From assembly GCF_900104445.1 (NCBI RefSeq), contig NZ_FNJI01000038.1:1-32367 (forward strand): 32,367 nt of DNA, read 5' to 3'. A program made the translations under genes and the position numbers. The notes beneath the pieces are model-generated. The model had not been told where the DNA came from. It saw nothing but the letters and a program-made list of their open reading frames with translations, and did no database searches. This DNA comes from Desulforhopalus singaporensis (GTDB lineage Bacteria > Desulfobacterota > Desulfobulbia > Desulfobulbales > Desulfocapsaceae). This document shows positions 6,461-14,683 of this stretch, piece after piece (the first letter of the stretch is position 1; the number at the start of each line of letters is the position of its first letter).

Positions 6461-8179
6461 ATGGATGAACATCAATTGACCCAGATGCTTCGTGCTGATG
6501 AGGAAATTATCACCAAAAAACTGGATTACTGGGCCCAGGAAGCAGGGGGCAAAACCTTCTTTTATTACGGTGAGGACGATGTCACGTTAACTTATGCGGA
6601 GTTTTCCAAGCGTACTGATGCAATTGCAGGCAACCTCGCAGCGATTGGTATTGAACAGGGTGACCACGTGAGCGTGTTTACAACCAATTCACTGTTATGC
6701 ACACTGATGATGTTTGGTATTTGGAAGGCCGGAGCAGTTTTTTGCCCGGTCAATTTTTCCTTTTCCCGGCGCTTGTTGGCATATCAGCTAAACGACACTG
6801 CTCCAAAGCTGATCGTGACCGCGCCGGATCTGCTTCCAAAAGTGAATGAAATTGCTGAAGAACTCAAATCCTTACCAGCGGTGACAGTTTATCAAGCACC
6901 CGAGGGTAGTCATGATTACACTGCCGAGTTACCGGCTGTTCACTCTTCACTCAAAGCAGTTACCTGGGAAGAACTGACCGGGCCAGCAAGCCGGCCTGAC
7001 ATTACGGTCACCTTTCATGACCCGGCTAATCTGGTTTATACCTCCGGAACAACCGGCCCCTCCAAAGGGGTTGTCCAATCTTACCGCTGGATGGCCGGGT
7101 ATAGTTATGGGCTGCGGGCAATCCTGACACCCGATGATGTCATATACAATGACCTCCCCCTTTACCATGTGGGTGGCGCTATCGCGAATGTCTGTCGCGC
7201 AGTATGGGCCGGCTGTGAGGTTGTCGTATGGAACCGTTTCAGTCCTAATGAATTTTGGAATCGTATTCATTCGAGAAAGGTAACCACAGCCATCCTTCTC
7301 GATGTCATGCTTTCCTGGTTGACGAAGGCTGAGCCGCGCGATGATGACCGCCGGAACACCCTGAACAAGGTCTACATGCAGCCTCTTCCGTTGAACCATT
7401 CGGACTTTGCCAAACGTTTCGGCATCGACTTTGTACAAGCAGCTTTTGGCCAAACTGAGACCGGTATGGGTGCATTCGTCATACTGAAAGAACTGGAAGA
7501 AGGTCAAGGTACACCTCCGGATCAATACCATGGAATGAGCCATAGCGAGGTCAAAAAAGCCGCTGAAGAATCCGGCCTGCTCCTCATGGCGGGTGAAAAG
7601 GCGACCAGGAAAGGTTTGATGGGATATCCTTCGCCTTTCGTTGAGGTTTCCATTCGAAATGAAAATGATGAAGAATGTCCGGTTGAAGAGCCAGGACAAT
7701 TAACCTATCGTCCAAGACTTCCGGGACTGCTCTTCCAATCATATTTAGGGAAACCGGAAAAAACCATAGAGGCTCTCAAAAACCTGTGGTTCCATACGGG
7801 AGATGCCGCTGTCCTGGATAAGGATGGACTCCTCTATTTTGTCGATCGTTTGGGTGACCGGATTCGTGTTCGTGGTGAAAACCTCTCCTCTTTCCAGGTA
7901 GAGGATATGCTGACGCAACTATCAGCCGTGAACATTTGCGCTGTTGTAAGCATCCCCAGTGATGAAGGTGATGAAGATGATATTGTAGCTTATATCGTGC
8001 CGTCTGCGGGGAAAGATTTGACTGAAGATGAGGTTCGTTCGTACTCGGATGACAACCTGCCCAAGTTTATGCGCCCTCGATATATCCGGATTGTCGATTC
8101 GATACCCCAGACACTGACTCATAAGGTCGAAAAGTACAAACTGCGGAACATGATTCTGCAGGAGCTCGGACGGAAGTAA
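6461..8179 (+). CDS. AMP-forming acyl-CoA synthetase, CaiC-like
   Basis: Member of the adenylate-forming (ANL) superfamily that activates a carboxylic acid to its CoA thioester via an acyl-adenylate. Visible motifs are the P-loop YTSGTTGPSKGV (from residue 193), FGQTETG, WFHTGD, DRLGDRIRVRGENLSS and a C-terminal lysine segment THKVEKYKLR. In the last, the usual glycine before the catalytic lysine (K555) is histidine. The ENLSSFQVE hinge and overall length (572 aa) most resemble crotonobetaine/carnitine-CoA ligases, but true specificity is unknown. The site AGGAGA precedes the ATG. It probably supplies the CoA ester for the neighbouring carboxylase and dehydrogenase. Confidence 0.85.
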   Translation: MDEHQLTQMLRADEEIITKKLDYWAQEAGGKTFFYYGEDDVTLTYAEFSKRTDAIAGNLAAIGIEQGDHVSVFTTNSLLCTLMMFGIWKAGAVFCPVNFSFSRRLLAYQLNDTAPKLIVTAPDLLPKVNEIAEELKSLPAVTVYQAPEGSHDYTAELPAVHSSLKAVTWEELTGPASRPDITVTFHDPANLVYTSGTTGPSKGVVQSYRWMAGYSYGLRAILTPDDVIYNDLPLYHVGGAIANVCRAVWAGCEVVVWNRFSPNEFWNRIHSRKVTTAILLDVMLSWLTKAEPRDDDRRNTLNKVYMQPLPLNHSDFAKRFGIDFVQAAFGQTETGMGAFVILKELEEGQGTPPDQYHGMSHSEVKKAAEESGLLLMAGEKATRKGLMGYPSPFVEVSIRNENDEECPVEEPGQLTYRPRLPGLLFQSYLGKPEKTIEALKNLWFHTGDAAVLDKDGLLYFVDRLGDRIRVRGENLSSFQVEDMLTQLSAVNICAVVSIPSDEGDEDDIVAYIVPSAGKDLTEDEVRSYSDDNLPKFMRPRYIRIVDSIPQTLTHKVEKYKLRNMILQELGRK

Positions 8180-8470
8180 CAGGCCGAAAAGAATTCCGGC
8201 AAAAAGGGAGAGCTTCTATGGGCATGGTTATTCTGTGGAAATGATACGTGATGCCTAATTGGATGTTCTGACTGTCGGACTTCATACTCCATCCAGGTAC
8301 GGGGACGGCCATGGAGGATGGTCCGGCCTGTCGCAATGACTGGCGCATCCCTCTGCCGGGTCTCGGAGGCAGCTTGCTGCACCACCGATGTCATCATCGT
8401 GTGCGACAACGGCGTGCTGGCGTAACAGAACCGTTATCTGCATGCGTATTAATCTTAAGGAGAACAACCA
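8180..8470 (+). other. Intergenic gap of 291 bp
   Basis: No recognisable gene. A frame open to TAA at 8423-8425 reads RMVRPVAMTGASLCR and then DVIIVCDNGVLA, which looks protein-like but has no supported start and was not matched to a family. The thiolase ribosome site AAGGAG lies at about 8457-8462. Confidence 0.4.
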
Positions 8471-9679
8471 ATGAGTTCTAGAGAAGTTGTGTTTGTCGAA
8501 GGTGTCCGTACTGCGTTCGGTCGCATGGGCGGATCATTGAAGGATCTGTATGCCAGCCGGATAGCCGGCATTGCCGTCGACGGGCTGCTGGATAAAACAA
8601 AGATCCTTGAAAAAGGGCATGTGGACAGCGTATTCCTGGGATCCGCCACCGGCTGCTCCGTGGCCATCAACCCGGCCCGGCATGCGGTATTGTCTACAAG
8701 ACTCCCCTACACCACCTCCGCCTCTTACGTGGAAATGCAATGCGGAAGCGCCATCGATTCCATCAACCATGCGGCGTGGAAAATCCTGGCCGGCCAGGCT
8801 GACGTTGTTATTGCAGGGGGCATGGAATCCTACAGCCAGATGACTTTCAAATTTTCTTCATCTACCCAGCCTTACAAATTGATCCCGCCCATGCCCATCT
8901 TGCAAAAACTCTCGCCGATTGAAGAAGAGTGCATCGGTATGGGGCTCACCGCTGAAAATCTCCAGGAAATGTACAACATTTCACGAGAGGAGTCTGACGA
9001 ATTTGCCTTTAACAGCCAGATGCGCGCCCAGGACGCAATCAAGGCAGGGTATTTCAAGGACGAGATCGTTCCTGTGACTATCCCGGCCACCCGAAAGACC
9101 CCGGAACAGATATTTGACGCGGACGAGCATCCCCGACCCCAGTCCACCCTGGAAGGCATGGCCAAATTGCCGCCTGTGTTCAAAAAAAACGGCACCGTCA
9201 CTGCGGGCAATTCCTCCGGCCAGAACGACGGGGCCGCTTTTGTATTGATGATGACCAGGCAGAAGGCGGAAGAACTGGGATACTTCCCAATGGCCAAATG
9301 GCTCGCCGGTGCCGATTACGGATGCGATCCTAAAATCATGGGCATCGGTCCGGCTTATGCCATGGTCCAGGCAGTAGGCCGTGCCGGCCTTCAGCTTTCC
9401 GAGATAGACGTCATGGAGTGTAATGAGGCCTTTGCCGTACAGAACCTGGCCGTGATCAAGGAGATTGAGAACCAGACCGGCGAAACCGTAGACATGAAAA
9501 AGTGGAACCCTTACGGTGGCGCCATTGCATTCGGCCACCCCAACGGCGCATCCGGCGCCCGGATCTGCATGTTCGCCATGCGTCACATGATCAGGAACAA
9601 CGGCAGATACGGCGTATTCGGCTCCTGCTGCGGCGGCGGCCTGGGCGTGGCTACCGTCATCGAGAACCTACAGAATTAA
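8471..9679 (+). CDS. Thiolase (acetyl-CoA acyltransferase)
   Basis: Predicted beta-ketothiolase that cleaves 3-oxoacyl-CoA with CoA to give acetyl-CoA and a shortened acyl-CoA. The nucleophilic cysteine is C91 in YVEMQCGSAIDS; the usual VNR.C lead-in is altered. H356 in AFGHPNGASGAR and C386 in GSCCGGGLG complete the catalytic set, and NEAF is present in CNEAFAVQN. Length (402 aa) is normal. It lies 26 bp before the 3-hydroxyacyl-CoA dehydrogenase, so the two are surely cotranscribed. The biosynthetic direction is possible in principle, but the context is catabolic. Confidence 0.9.
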   Translation: MSSREVVFVEGVRTAFGRMGGSLKDLYASRIAGIAVDGLLDKTKILEKGHVDSVFLGSATGCSVAINPARHAVLSTRLPYTTSASYVEMQCGSAIDSINHAAWKILAGQADVVIAGGMESYSQMTFKFSSSTQPYKLIPPMPILQKLSPIEEECIGMGLTAENLQEMYNISREESDEFAFNSQMRAQDAIKAGYFKDEIVPVTIPATRKTPEQIFDADEHPRPQSTLEGMAKLPPVFKKNGTVTAGNSSGQNDGAAFVLMMTRQKAEELGYFPMAKWLAGADYGCDPKIMGIGPAYAMVQAVGRAGLQLSEIDVMECNEAFAVQNLAVIKEIENQTGETVDMKKWNPYGGAIAFGHPNGASGARICMFAMRHMIRNNGRYGVFGSCCGGGLGVATVIENLQN

Positions 9680-9705
9680 TTTCAAAATCCATAAAGAGAC
9701 AGACT

Positions 9706-10578
9706 ATGAACATCGACGACATCAAAACCATCACCGTTATCGGCGCCGGAAACATGGGACACCAGATCAGTCTCCAGTGTGCCTTAAAAGGATTCACCAC
9801 CATCTGCACGGACATCAGCGAGGACTTGCTCAAGAAAGCGGATGATTTCGTGGACTCCTATCTTGCCGGCAGGGTGGAAAAGGGGAAGCTCTCTACAGAG
9901 CAGGCCAGGGACGTCCGGCAAAGGATTCACTTTACACCTTCCCTGGAAGAAGCTGCCAAAGATACCGACTATGTGATTGAAGCGGTACTCGAAGTCCTCG
10001 ATCTCAAGCGGAAGATTTTTGCGGATCTGGACAGGATCGCTCCACCACATGCCATTCTGGCGACAAATTCATCGGCAATAGTCAGTTCTAAAATCGCCGA
10101 TGTCACCAGTAGGCCGGAGAAGGTTATCAACCTGCACTTTTTTAATCCTGCGCTGGTGATGGAGCTGGTTGAGGTCGTGCAGGGCCCGCATGTGTCCGAG
10201 GAGACCGTTCGGGTCAGTATGGAATTGTGCAAACGTCTTCACAAAAAGGCCGTGCATGTAAAAAAGGAAGTCAAAGGGTTTCTGCTCAACCGGATTCTGC
10301 TCGCCATGTTCAGGGAAGCTTTCTGGCTTCTCGATATGGATGTTGCCTCTATTGAAGACATTGACAAGGCCTGTATATATGGCGCCGGGCACCCCATGGG
10401 GCCGTTTACCCTGAATGATCTCACCGGGCTCGATCTGATGTACACCATGGAAATGGAAACATTCCGGGAGACCGGTAACGTTGCCGACCGGCCGTCGCCT
10501 AACCTTGTGAAGCAGTATGTCGAGGGCCGCTACGGAAAGAAAACAGGCAAGGGCTGGTATGATTACAGCGACAAATAA
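9706..10578 (+). CDS. 3-hydroxyacyl-CoA dehydrogenase
   Basis: Oxidises (S)-3-hydroxyacyl-CoA to the 3-oxoacyl-CoA with NAD+. The N-terminal Rossmann motif is VIGAGNMG (G13, G15, G18). The catalytic pair is H144 in NLHFFNP and E156, 12 residues apart as in the family. The C-terminal helical domain contains GAGHPMGPFTLNDLTGLD and ends GRYGKKTGKGWYDY. The start at 9706 gives a 290-aa protein beginning just before the Rossmann fold; a longer frame from 9502 overlaps the thiolase and adds an implausible arginine-rich leader. It lies between thiolase and hydratase genes, completing a beta-oxidation set. Confidence 0.92.
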   Translation: MNIDDIKTITVIGAGNMGHQISLQCALKGFTTICTDISEDLLKKADDFVDSYLAGRVEKGKLSTEQARDVRQRIHFTPSLEEAAKDTDYVIEAVLEVLDLKRKIFADLDRIAPPHAILATNSSAIVSSKIADVTSRPEKVINLHFFNPALVMELVEVVQGPHVSEETVRVSMELCKRLHKKAVHVKKEVKGFLLNRILLAMFREAFWLLDMDVASIEDIDKACIYGAGHPMGPFTLNDLTGLDLMYTMEMETFRETGNVADRPSPNLVKQYVEGRYGKKTGKGWYDYSDK

Positions 10579-10580
10579 CA

Positions 10581-10601
10581 CCTGTAGGATCTCTCTACAG
10601 G
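10581..10601 (+). other. Intergenic hairpin
   Basis: CCTGTAG (10581-10587) and CTACAGG (10595-10601) form a perfect 7-bp stem with a 7-nt loop, three bases after the dehydrogenase stop. No T-run follows, so it is more likely an mRNA processing or stability element than a terminator. Confidence 0.4.
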
Positions 10602-10631
10602 AAATGCATAACCGATGGGAATAAACATACC

Positions 10632-11411
10632 ATGGCTTCAAAAACTGTATTGCTCAAACAGGAAAATGGAATCGGCTGGATACGGTTCAACCGGCCGGAA
10701 AAACTAAATGCCCTCAACAGCCAGGTATTTAAAGAGCTGGAGGAGGCCGTGGCCGCTTGCGAGGAGGCTGATGAGATCCGGGTTGTGATCCTCACCGGCA
10801 GCGAAAAAGCCTTTGTCGCAGGAGCGGACATTGATCAAATGGCAGACGCGGACGTTACCGACGCGGCACGGCTAGGCGAGATCAGCATGCGCGCCCAGGA
10901 ACGGTTGGCCTATCTTGCCAAGCCGACCATCGCCATGATCAGCGGATATGCCCTTGGCGGCGGGCTTGAAGTGGCGTTGTGCTGCGATTTCAGGATCGCA
11001 GCTGACAATGCTGTACTCGGGCTTCCTGAAATCACCCTGGGTATTATTCCCGGCGGCGGCGGTACCCAGCGCCTGTCCCGGCTGATTAGTTACAGCAATG
11101 CGGCAGAACTGATCATGACCGGTGAAATGATCAAAGCGGATCAAGCTGAAAAATTAGGAATCCTTAACCGGGTGGTCGATCCGGGCGCGCTCGAAGACGA
11201 GGTGAAGGCCTTTGCCTCAAAGCTCATCAAGCAGCCGGCAATGGCCTTGAGGGCGGCCAAGACCGCCATGCGCAGGGGGCTGGAGGTTTCGCTCAAGGAC
11301 GGGCTGTATATCGAACAGGATTGCTTTTGCATGCTTTTCAGCACGGCTGATCAAAAGGAGGGCATGAAAGCGTTTATGGAAAAAAGGAAGCCCTTGTTTA
11401 AAGGTTGTTGA
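10632..11411 (+). CDS. Enoyl-CoA hydratase (crotonase family)
   Basis: Hydrates trans-2-enoyl-CoA to (S)-3-hydroxyacyl-CoA. The sequence shows the oxyanion-hole segment AFVAGADIDQM, then ALGGGLEVALCCD with E113 and LPEITLGIIPGGGGTQRL with E133. The two catalytic glutamates are 20 residues apart as in rat mitochondrial hydratase. The 259-aa length and the C-terminal DQKEGMKAFMEKRKP are typical. It follows the dehydrogenase by 53 bp. It is the only intact crotonase in the window; fossils of others are at 17153 and 28444. Confidence 0.92.
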   Translation: MASKTVLLKQENGIGWIRFNRPEKLNALNSQVFKELEEAVAACEEADEIRVVILTGSEKAFVAGADIDQMADADVTDAARLGEISMRAQERLAYLAKPTIAMISGYALGGGLEVALCCDFRIAADNAVLGLPEITLGIIPGGGGTQRLSRLISYSNAAELIMTGEMIKADQAEKLGILNRVVDPGALEDEVKAFASKLIKQPAMALRAAKTAMRRGLEVSLKDGLYIEQDCFCMLFSTADQKEGMKAFMEKRKPLFKGC

Positions 11412-11461
11412 TACTGAGCAAAAATCCTGGAATCCCTTGAACAGCAATCGAACCCGGCCTG

Positions 11462-11604
11462 GATCAGTGTTTAAGATCAATAGATCAAGCCCACGCGGAA
11501 ATTCATCTTCGTTCAGAGTTGGACCCAATTGAAAAATTAATGGAAAAGGAATGCCTTGGTCGGGAATCCGGCCATGGGTATTACAGGTATTTTTTAAAAG
11601 GGGA
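11462..11604 (+). pseudogene. 3-hydroxyacyl-CoA dehydrogenase C-terminal remnant
   Basis: In the gap between hydratase and MaoC gene, an open frame without a start reads ELDPIEKLMEKECLGRESG then HGYYRYF. This resembles the usual dehydrogenase C-terminus (P.L..M...G.LGRKTG.GYY.Y). The frame contains a stop further upstream and runs on into the MaoC gene out of phase. It looks like the tail of a lost second dehydrogenase gene. The match is short, so confidence is moderate. Confidence 0.5.
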
Positions 11605-11610
11605 AGTTAC

Positions 11611-12075
11611 ATGGCTGCAGTTGAATTTAACAGTTTTGAAACGTTCAAACAAAAAAAGGACGCACCGCTTCCCAAAGGAAAATGGGTAACCGTGACCCGG
11701 GAAATGGTCAATGCCTTTGCTGAGGCCACCCACGACCACCAGTGGATCCATACGGACCCCGAACGAGCCCGACAGGAATCATTTTTTGGCATGGCCGTGG
11801 CTCACGGTTTTCTGTCCCTGTCTTTGGTGCCTGGCATGATCAGGGATGTGGTCGAGTCTTCCAGCAAGAAAATCGAAGTGAATTACGGATTAAACCGGGT
11901 ACGCTTTCCCGCACCTGTGCCCGTGGGAAGCCGGGTGCGTCTCTCCTGCCGCATAGGGGAGGTTAAAGAAATGGAGAACAGTGGACTGAAAGTTACCTGG
12001 CACTGTGAGGTGGAAATTGAGAACAACGACAAGCCAGTCTGTGTCTGCGAACTGATCGTTCTGATGTTTGAATAG
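11611..12075 (+). CDS. MaoC-like (R)-specific enoyl-CoA hydratase
   Basis: A 154-aa single hot-dog protein with the hydratase-2 motif FAEATHDHQWIHTDPERA, where D42 and H47 are the expected catalytic Asp/His pair, followed by GMAVAHGFLSLSL. It would hydrate enoyl-CoA to the (R)-3-hydroxyacyl-CoA, or act on branched or unusual enoyl-CoAs. The start at 11611 has the site AGGGGAAG upstream; the longer frame from 11551 adds 20 residues that belong to the dehydrogenase remnant. It is the last gene of cluster 1, just before a terminator. Confidence 0.85.
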   Translation: MAAVEFNSFETFKQKKDAPLPKGKWVTVTREMVNAFAEATHDHQWIHTDPERARQESFFGMAVAHGFLSLSLVPGMIRDVVESSSKKIEVNYGLNRVRFPAPVPVGSRVRLSCRIGEVKEMENSGLKVTWHCEVEIENNDKPVCVCELIVLMFE

Positions 12076-12210
12076 ACAGAATTAATTATGAAAGGGCAGA
12101 AGTGGTCCCGGTTTTTCAGAGAGAATATGGTCACGGTTAAGGTGAAATCTGAATTAATTAGTTCTACATGACCGTGGTTGAAGCCTGAATCGGTGGCCTG
12201 AATTTTTTTC

Positions 12211-12235
12211 AAAGCCTGGAGAGGGCCAGGCTTTT
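12211..12235 (+). terminator. Rho-independent terminator after cluster 1
   Basis: AAAGCCTGG (12211-12219), a 6-nt loop, then CCAGGCTTTT: a 9-bp stem running into T residues. It lies about 135 bp after the MaoC stop and closes the cluster. Confidence 0.8.
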
Positions 12236-12665
12236 CTCACACATGATTTTGGTGGGTAAAATTCTCACCGCTTTTAAGACTACAGGATCCGGCATAAAGT
12301 GAACTTGATTTCTGCTGCCAGCCCTCTGGACGCAATATACGCTTGTGTCCGCTAATCAATGTACTGACTAATACCAACTGACTACTGAAAAAAATTGTAT
12401 TCATTGTTACCGGGGAGAAGTTCACCATTCAAGACTGCGTTTGCAAAAGCAAAAAGGCACTGAGTTCTTCCCTCTTTTGAGCCACTTCTTTGCATCTCTC
12501 CACAGGTTCGACCTGGGTAAATAGTACAAGCATAGCAGTATATCTTCACGGTTGGCCCCATGGTGTACCGCGAGGTTTTGGCTGAAGGTCAGCTAGCTAA
12601 CCTGTGAAAGATAAAAACGGCCTTTTGAAGAGAGGGCTAAAAAATAAAATATGGAGAAGATTACA
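12236..12665 (+). other. Intergenic gap before the porin
   Basis: About 430 bp with no convincing reading frame, repeat or RNA. It presumably contains the porin promoter, but no clear -35/-10 or sigma-54 motif could be assigned by eye. Confidence 0.5.
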
Positions 12666-13856
12666 ATGAGAAAGATTATTGCTTCAGCCGTTGGCCTCAT
12701 GCTCGCTGGTGGTGTGGCGACTACTACAGCATCTGCAATGGAAAATCAATTCGGCGGTTACTGGCGTACCCGTGCTATTGTTCAGGATAAATTTAATCAG
12801 GACGGCGAAAGCTACGGACGTATTGACAATCGAACTCGTCTCTATTACACCGCAAAATTCAACGACAATTTCAAATTCGTAAACAAGTTCGAATTTGACT
12901 CTAACTGGGGCAGCGAACCTCTTGGAGATATCGGCGCTGACGGTATGGTGTTCGAGATTAAGCACTCCTATGCTGATTTCACTCTCGGTAATGTTCGTAC
13001 CAAGCTCGGTATACAGGGTTACACTATTGCCCGCGGTTTTATTTTTAACAATGACTTCACAGGTATCCTGGTTTCTCCCAAGCTCGGCAACGTTACTCCG
13101 ACACTGGGATACATCTCCGCAAAGACTGAAGACGGCGGTGGTTATGACTACACCGAAGGTATTGCTTTTTTCCAGGTCGGTGTACAGGTAAGCGACAACC
13201 TGAGTCTCACCCCGTATTTTGTATATTACTCAGCCGACGAAGGCACCTCCGTCGACGATGAAGGCGTGGTAACTCCTGAAGGCGATTGGAATTCCTACTA
13301 TCTCGGTACTGACTTTGACCTGAAGATGGACGTAGCCAGCGTATGGGGTTCTCTTATCTATAACGGCGGCGACTACGGTGATGACGACATCAGCGCATTC
13401 CTCGGCGCCCTGGGCGTTGACGCAGGTATCGCACACGGTCAGGTCTTCTTCGCAACCGGCGACGATGATGCCGCTGACGGCGACATGGAAGCATTCTTCA
13501 ATCCTGTAGGTCGTTCTTACTACTGGTCTGAGATCATGGGTTACGGTGTTTTCGATAATAACGCTTCAGCCGGCTCTCCTGCTGACGGAATCACCAATAT
13601 TCTCGCAGTTAACGCTGGTGTAACCGTTAAACCTGCCGACAAGCTGACCCTTTCTGCAGACCTCTGGTACGCGATGCTTGCTGAAGACAACGCAGCCGGT
13701 GAAAACGAGCTCGGTTTTGAGGTCGACGGTAAACTTACCTACGCGCTTATGGACAACATGAATCTTGATGCCGTTCTAGCATACCTCGCAGCCGGCGATG
13801 CTACCGGTGATGAAGATGTTTTTGAGAGTGGTGTACGCTTATCTTTCAAGTTCTAA
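12666..13856 (+). CDS. Outer-membrane porin
   Basis: The protein starts with a signal peptide (MRKIIASAVGLMLAGG, cleavage likely after TASA) and continues as alternating amphipathic strands rich in Tyr, Gly, Asp and Asn. It ends VRLSFKF with the terminal phenylalanine typical of outer-membrane beta-barrels. The loops are strongly acidic (GDDDAADGD; YGDDDIS). The start at 12666 is preferred over 12651 because GGAG lies 9 bp upstream of it, inside the longer frame. It is flanked by terminators on both sides, so it is a single transcript. It may admit the substrate of the neighbouring pathway, but that is inference from position. Confidence 0.85.
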   Translation: MRKIIASAVGLMLAGGVATTTASAMENQFGGYWRTRAIVQDKFNQDGESYGRIDNRTRLYYTAKFNDNFKFVNKFEFDSNWGSEPLGDIGADGMVFEIKHSYADFTLGNVRTKLGIQGYTIARGFIFNNDFTGILVSPKLGNVTPTLGYISAKTEDGGGYDYTEGIAFFQVGVQVSDNLSLTPYFVYYSADEGTSVDDEGVVTPEGDWNSYYLGTDFDLKMDVASVWGSLIYNGGDYGDDDISAFLGALGVDAGIAHGQVFFATGDDDAADGDMEAFFNPVGRSYYWSEIMGYGVFDNNASAGSPADGITNILAVNAGVTVKPADKLTLSADLWYAMLAEDNAAGENELGFEVDGKLTYALMDNMNLDAVLAYLAAGDATGDEDVFESGVRLSFKF

Positions 13857-13891
13857 TTTAAGCACCGTACCGAGTTAGCGCAGTTTAACAA

Positions 13892-13925
13892 AGAAGCCTG
13901 ATAGAGTTAATTCTATCAGGCTTCT
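13892..13925 (+). terminator. Terminator after the porin
   Basis: AGAAGCCTGATAGA (13892-13905) and TCTATCAGGCTTCT (13912-13925) form a perfect 14-bp stem with a 6-nt loop, 35 bp after the porin stop. Confidence 0.85.
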
Positions 13926-14016
13926 CTTATTGACTGACGTTCTCCCTGAAAGCTGGATATATCAAAATTTGATATTTTCTGGCAAACTGCTCCGAAGACC
14001 AGGGAGGTAATCGGCC

Positions 14017-14281
14017 ATGAAAAGATCGAAATTTACAGAAGAGCAAATCGCCTTTGCACTCAAGCAGGCAGAGACGGGAACCAAAGTCGAGGAGGTATGT
14101 CGGAAGATGGGAATCACCCAGGCTACCCTTTATACCTGGATAAAAAAATGGCGGACTTGGTCCCAGTGAGCTGAGACGTCTGAAACAGCTTGAAAAAGAG
14201 TACCGGCAGCTTAAAAAAATTGTCGCTGATCTCAGTCTTGATAAACAGATGCTCCAGTACGTGCTCTCAATAACGTTCTGA
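14017..14281 (+). pseudogene. IS3-family transposase OrfA, frameshifted
   Basis: The frame from ATG 14017 reads MKRSKFTEEQIAFALKQAET and EEVCRKMGITQATLYTW, an IS3 OrfA of a different subgroup from the element at 1-301. It stops early at about 14169. The protein resumes in another frame as GGLGPSELRRLKQLE and LSLDKQMLQYVLS, ending at 14281. A loss of about two bases near 14150 explains this. Ribosome site GGGAGG precedes the start. The downstream OrfB is truncated, so the element is dead. Confidence 0.85.
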
Positions 14282-14355
14282 AACCAGATAAGAAAAGAGA
14301 ACTTGTCGATGATCTTGATCTTCGCTACTGTGTCGGGAAACGGAGGTGTTGTTGA
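14272..14355 (+). pseudogene. IS3-family OrfB N-terminal fragment
   Basis: Overlapping the end of OrfA, another frame reads NVLKPDKKRELVDDLDLRYC then VGKRRCC and stops. This is the start of OrfB in this IS3 subgroup (KP..RRELVD.L...Y.VS.RRAC). All of the integrase core is missing; the sequence passes directly into a membrane-protein fragment. Confidence 0.7.
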
Positions 14356-14356
14356 C

Positions 14357-14548
14357 GTAAAACCAACTCCATTATATCGTGTGAATTTATCCTATTTTTC
14401 CGCCGGATTAATAATGAACTTCGCTGCCCTGATGGCTATAGTTGTTTGGAAGAAAGGATATCTGAGACATGGTGGGCTGCAGTTACTGTCTGTTTTTATA
14501 TTGACACCGGCTTTTTTGGTAATCGAAATCCTTGTTGCCGTAGCCTGA
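14357..14548 (+). pseudogene. C-terminal fragment of a membrane protein
   Basis: The frame contains two hydrophobic segments, roughly FSAGLIMNFAALMAIVVW and LSVFILTPAFLVIEILVAVA, separated by KKGYLRHGG. This is the end of an integral membrane protein. The apparent ATG at 14303 lies inside the transposase remnant in a different frame, so the 81-aa reading frame is probably a chimera and not a native start. I do not recognise the family. Confidence 0.5.
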
Positions 14549-14683
14549 ATTGTTCAAACGTTAATTACAGGAAATTCGTAAAAAAGACTTCTCAAGATTA
14601 ATGCACGAATTGATATAAGGGCGGATGATGGGCTGGTCAGTGATTTGAATCTGTCATTGTGTTCCAGTCTAAGGGGTTAGAAA

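Noticed and set aside
14303-14548. Intact 81-aa membrane protein gene
   Set aside because: Its start codon lies inside the transposase remnant in a different frame, so it is more likely the tail of a truncated gene.
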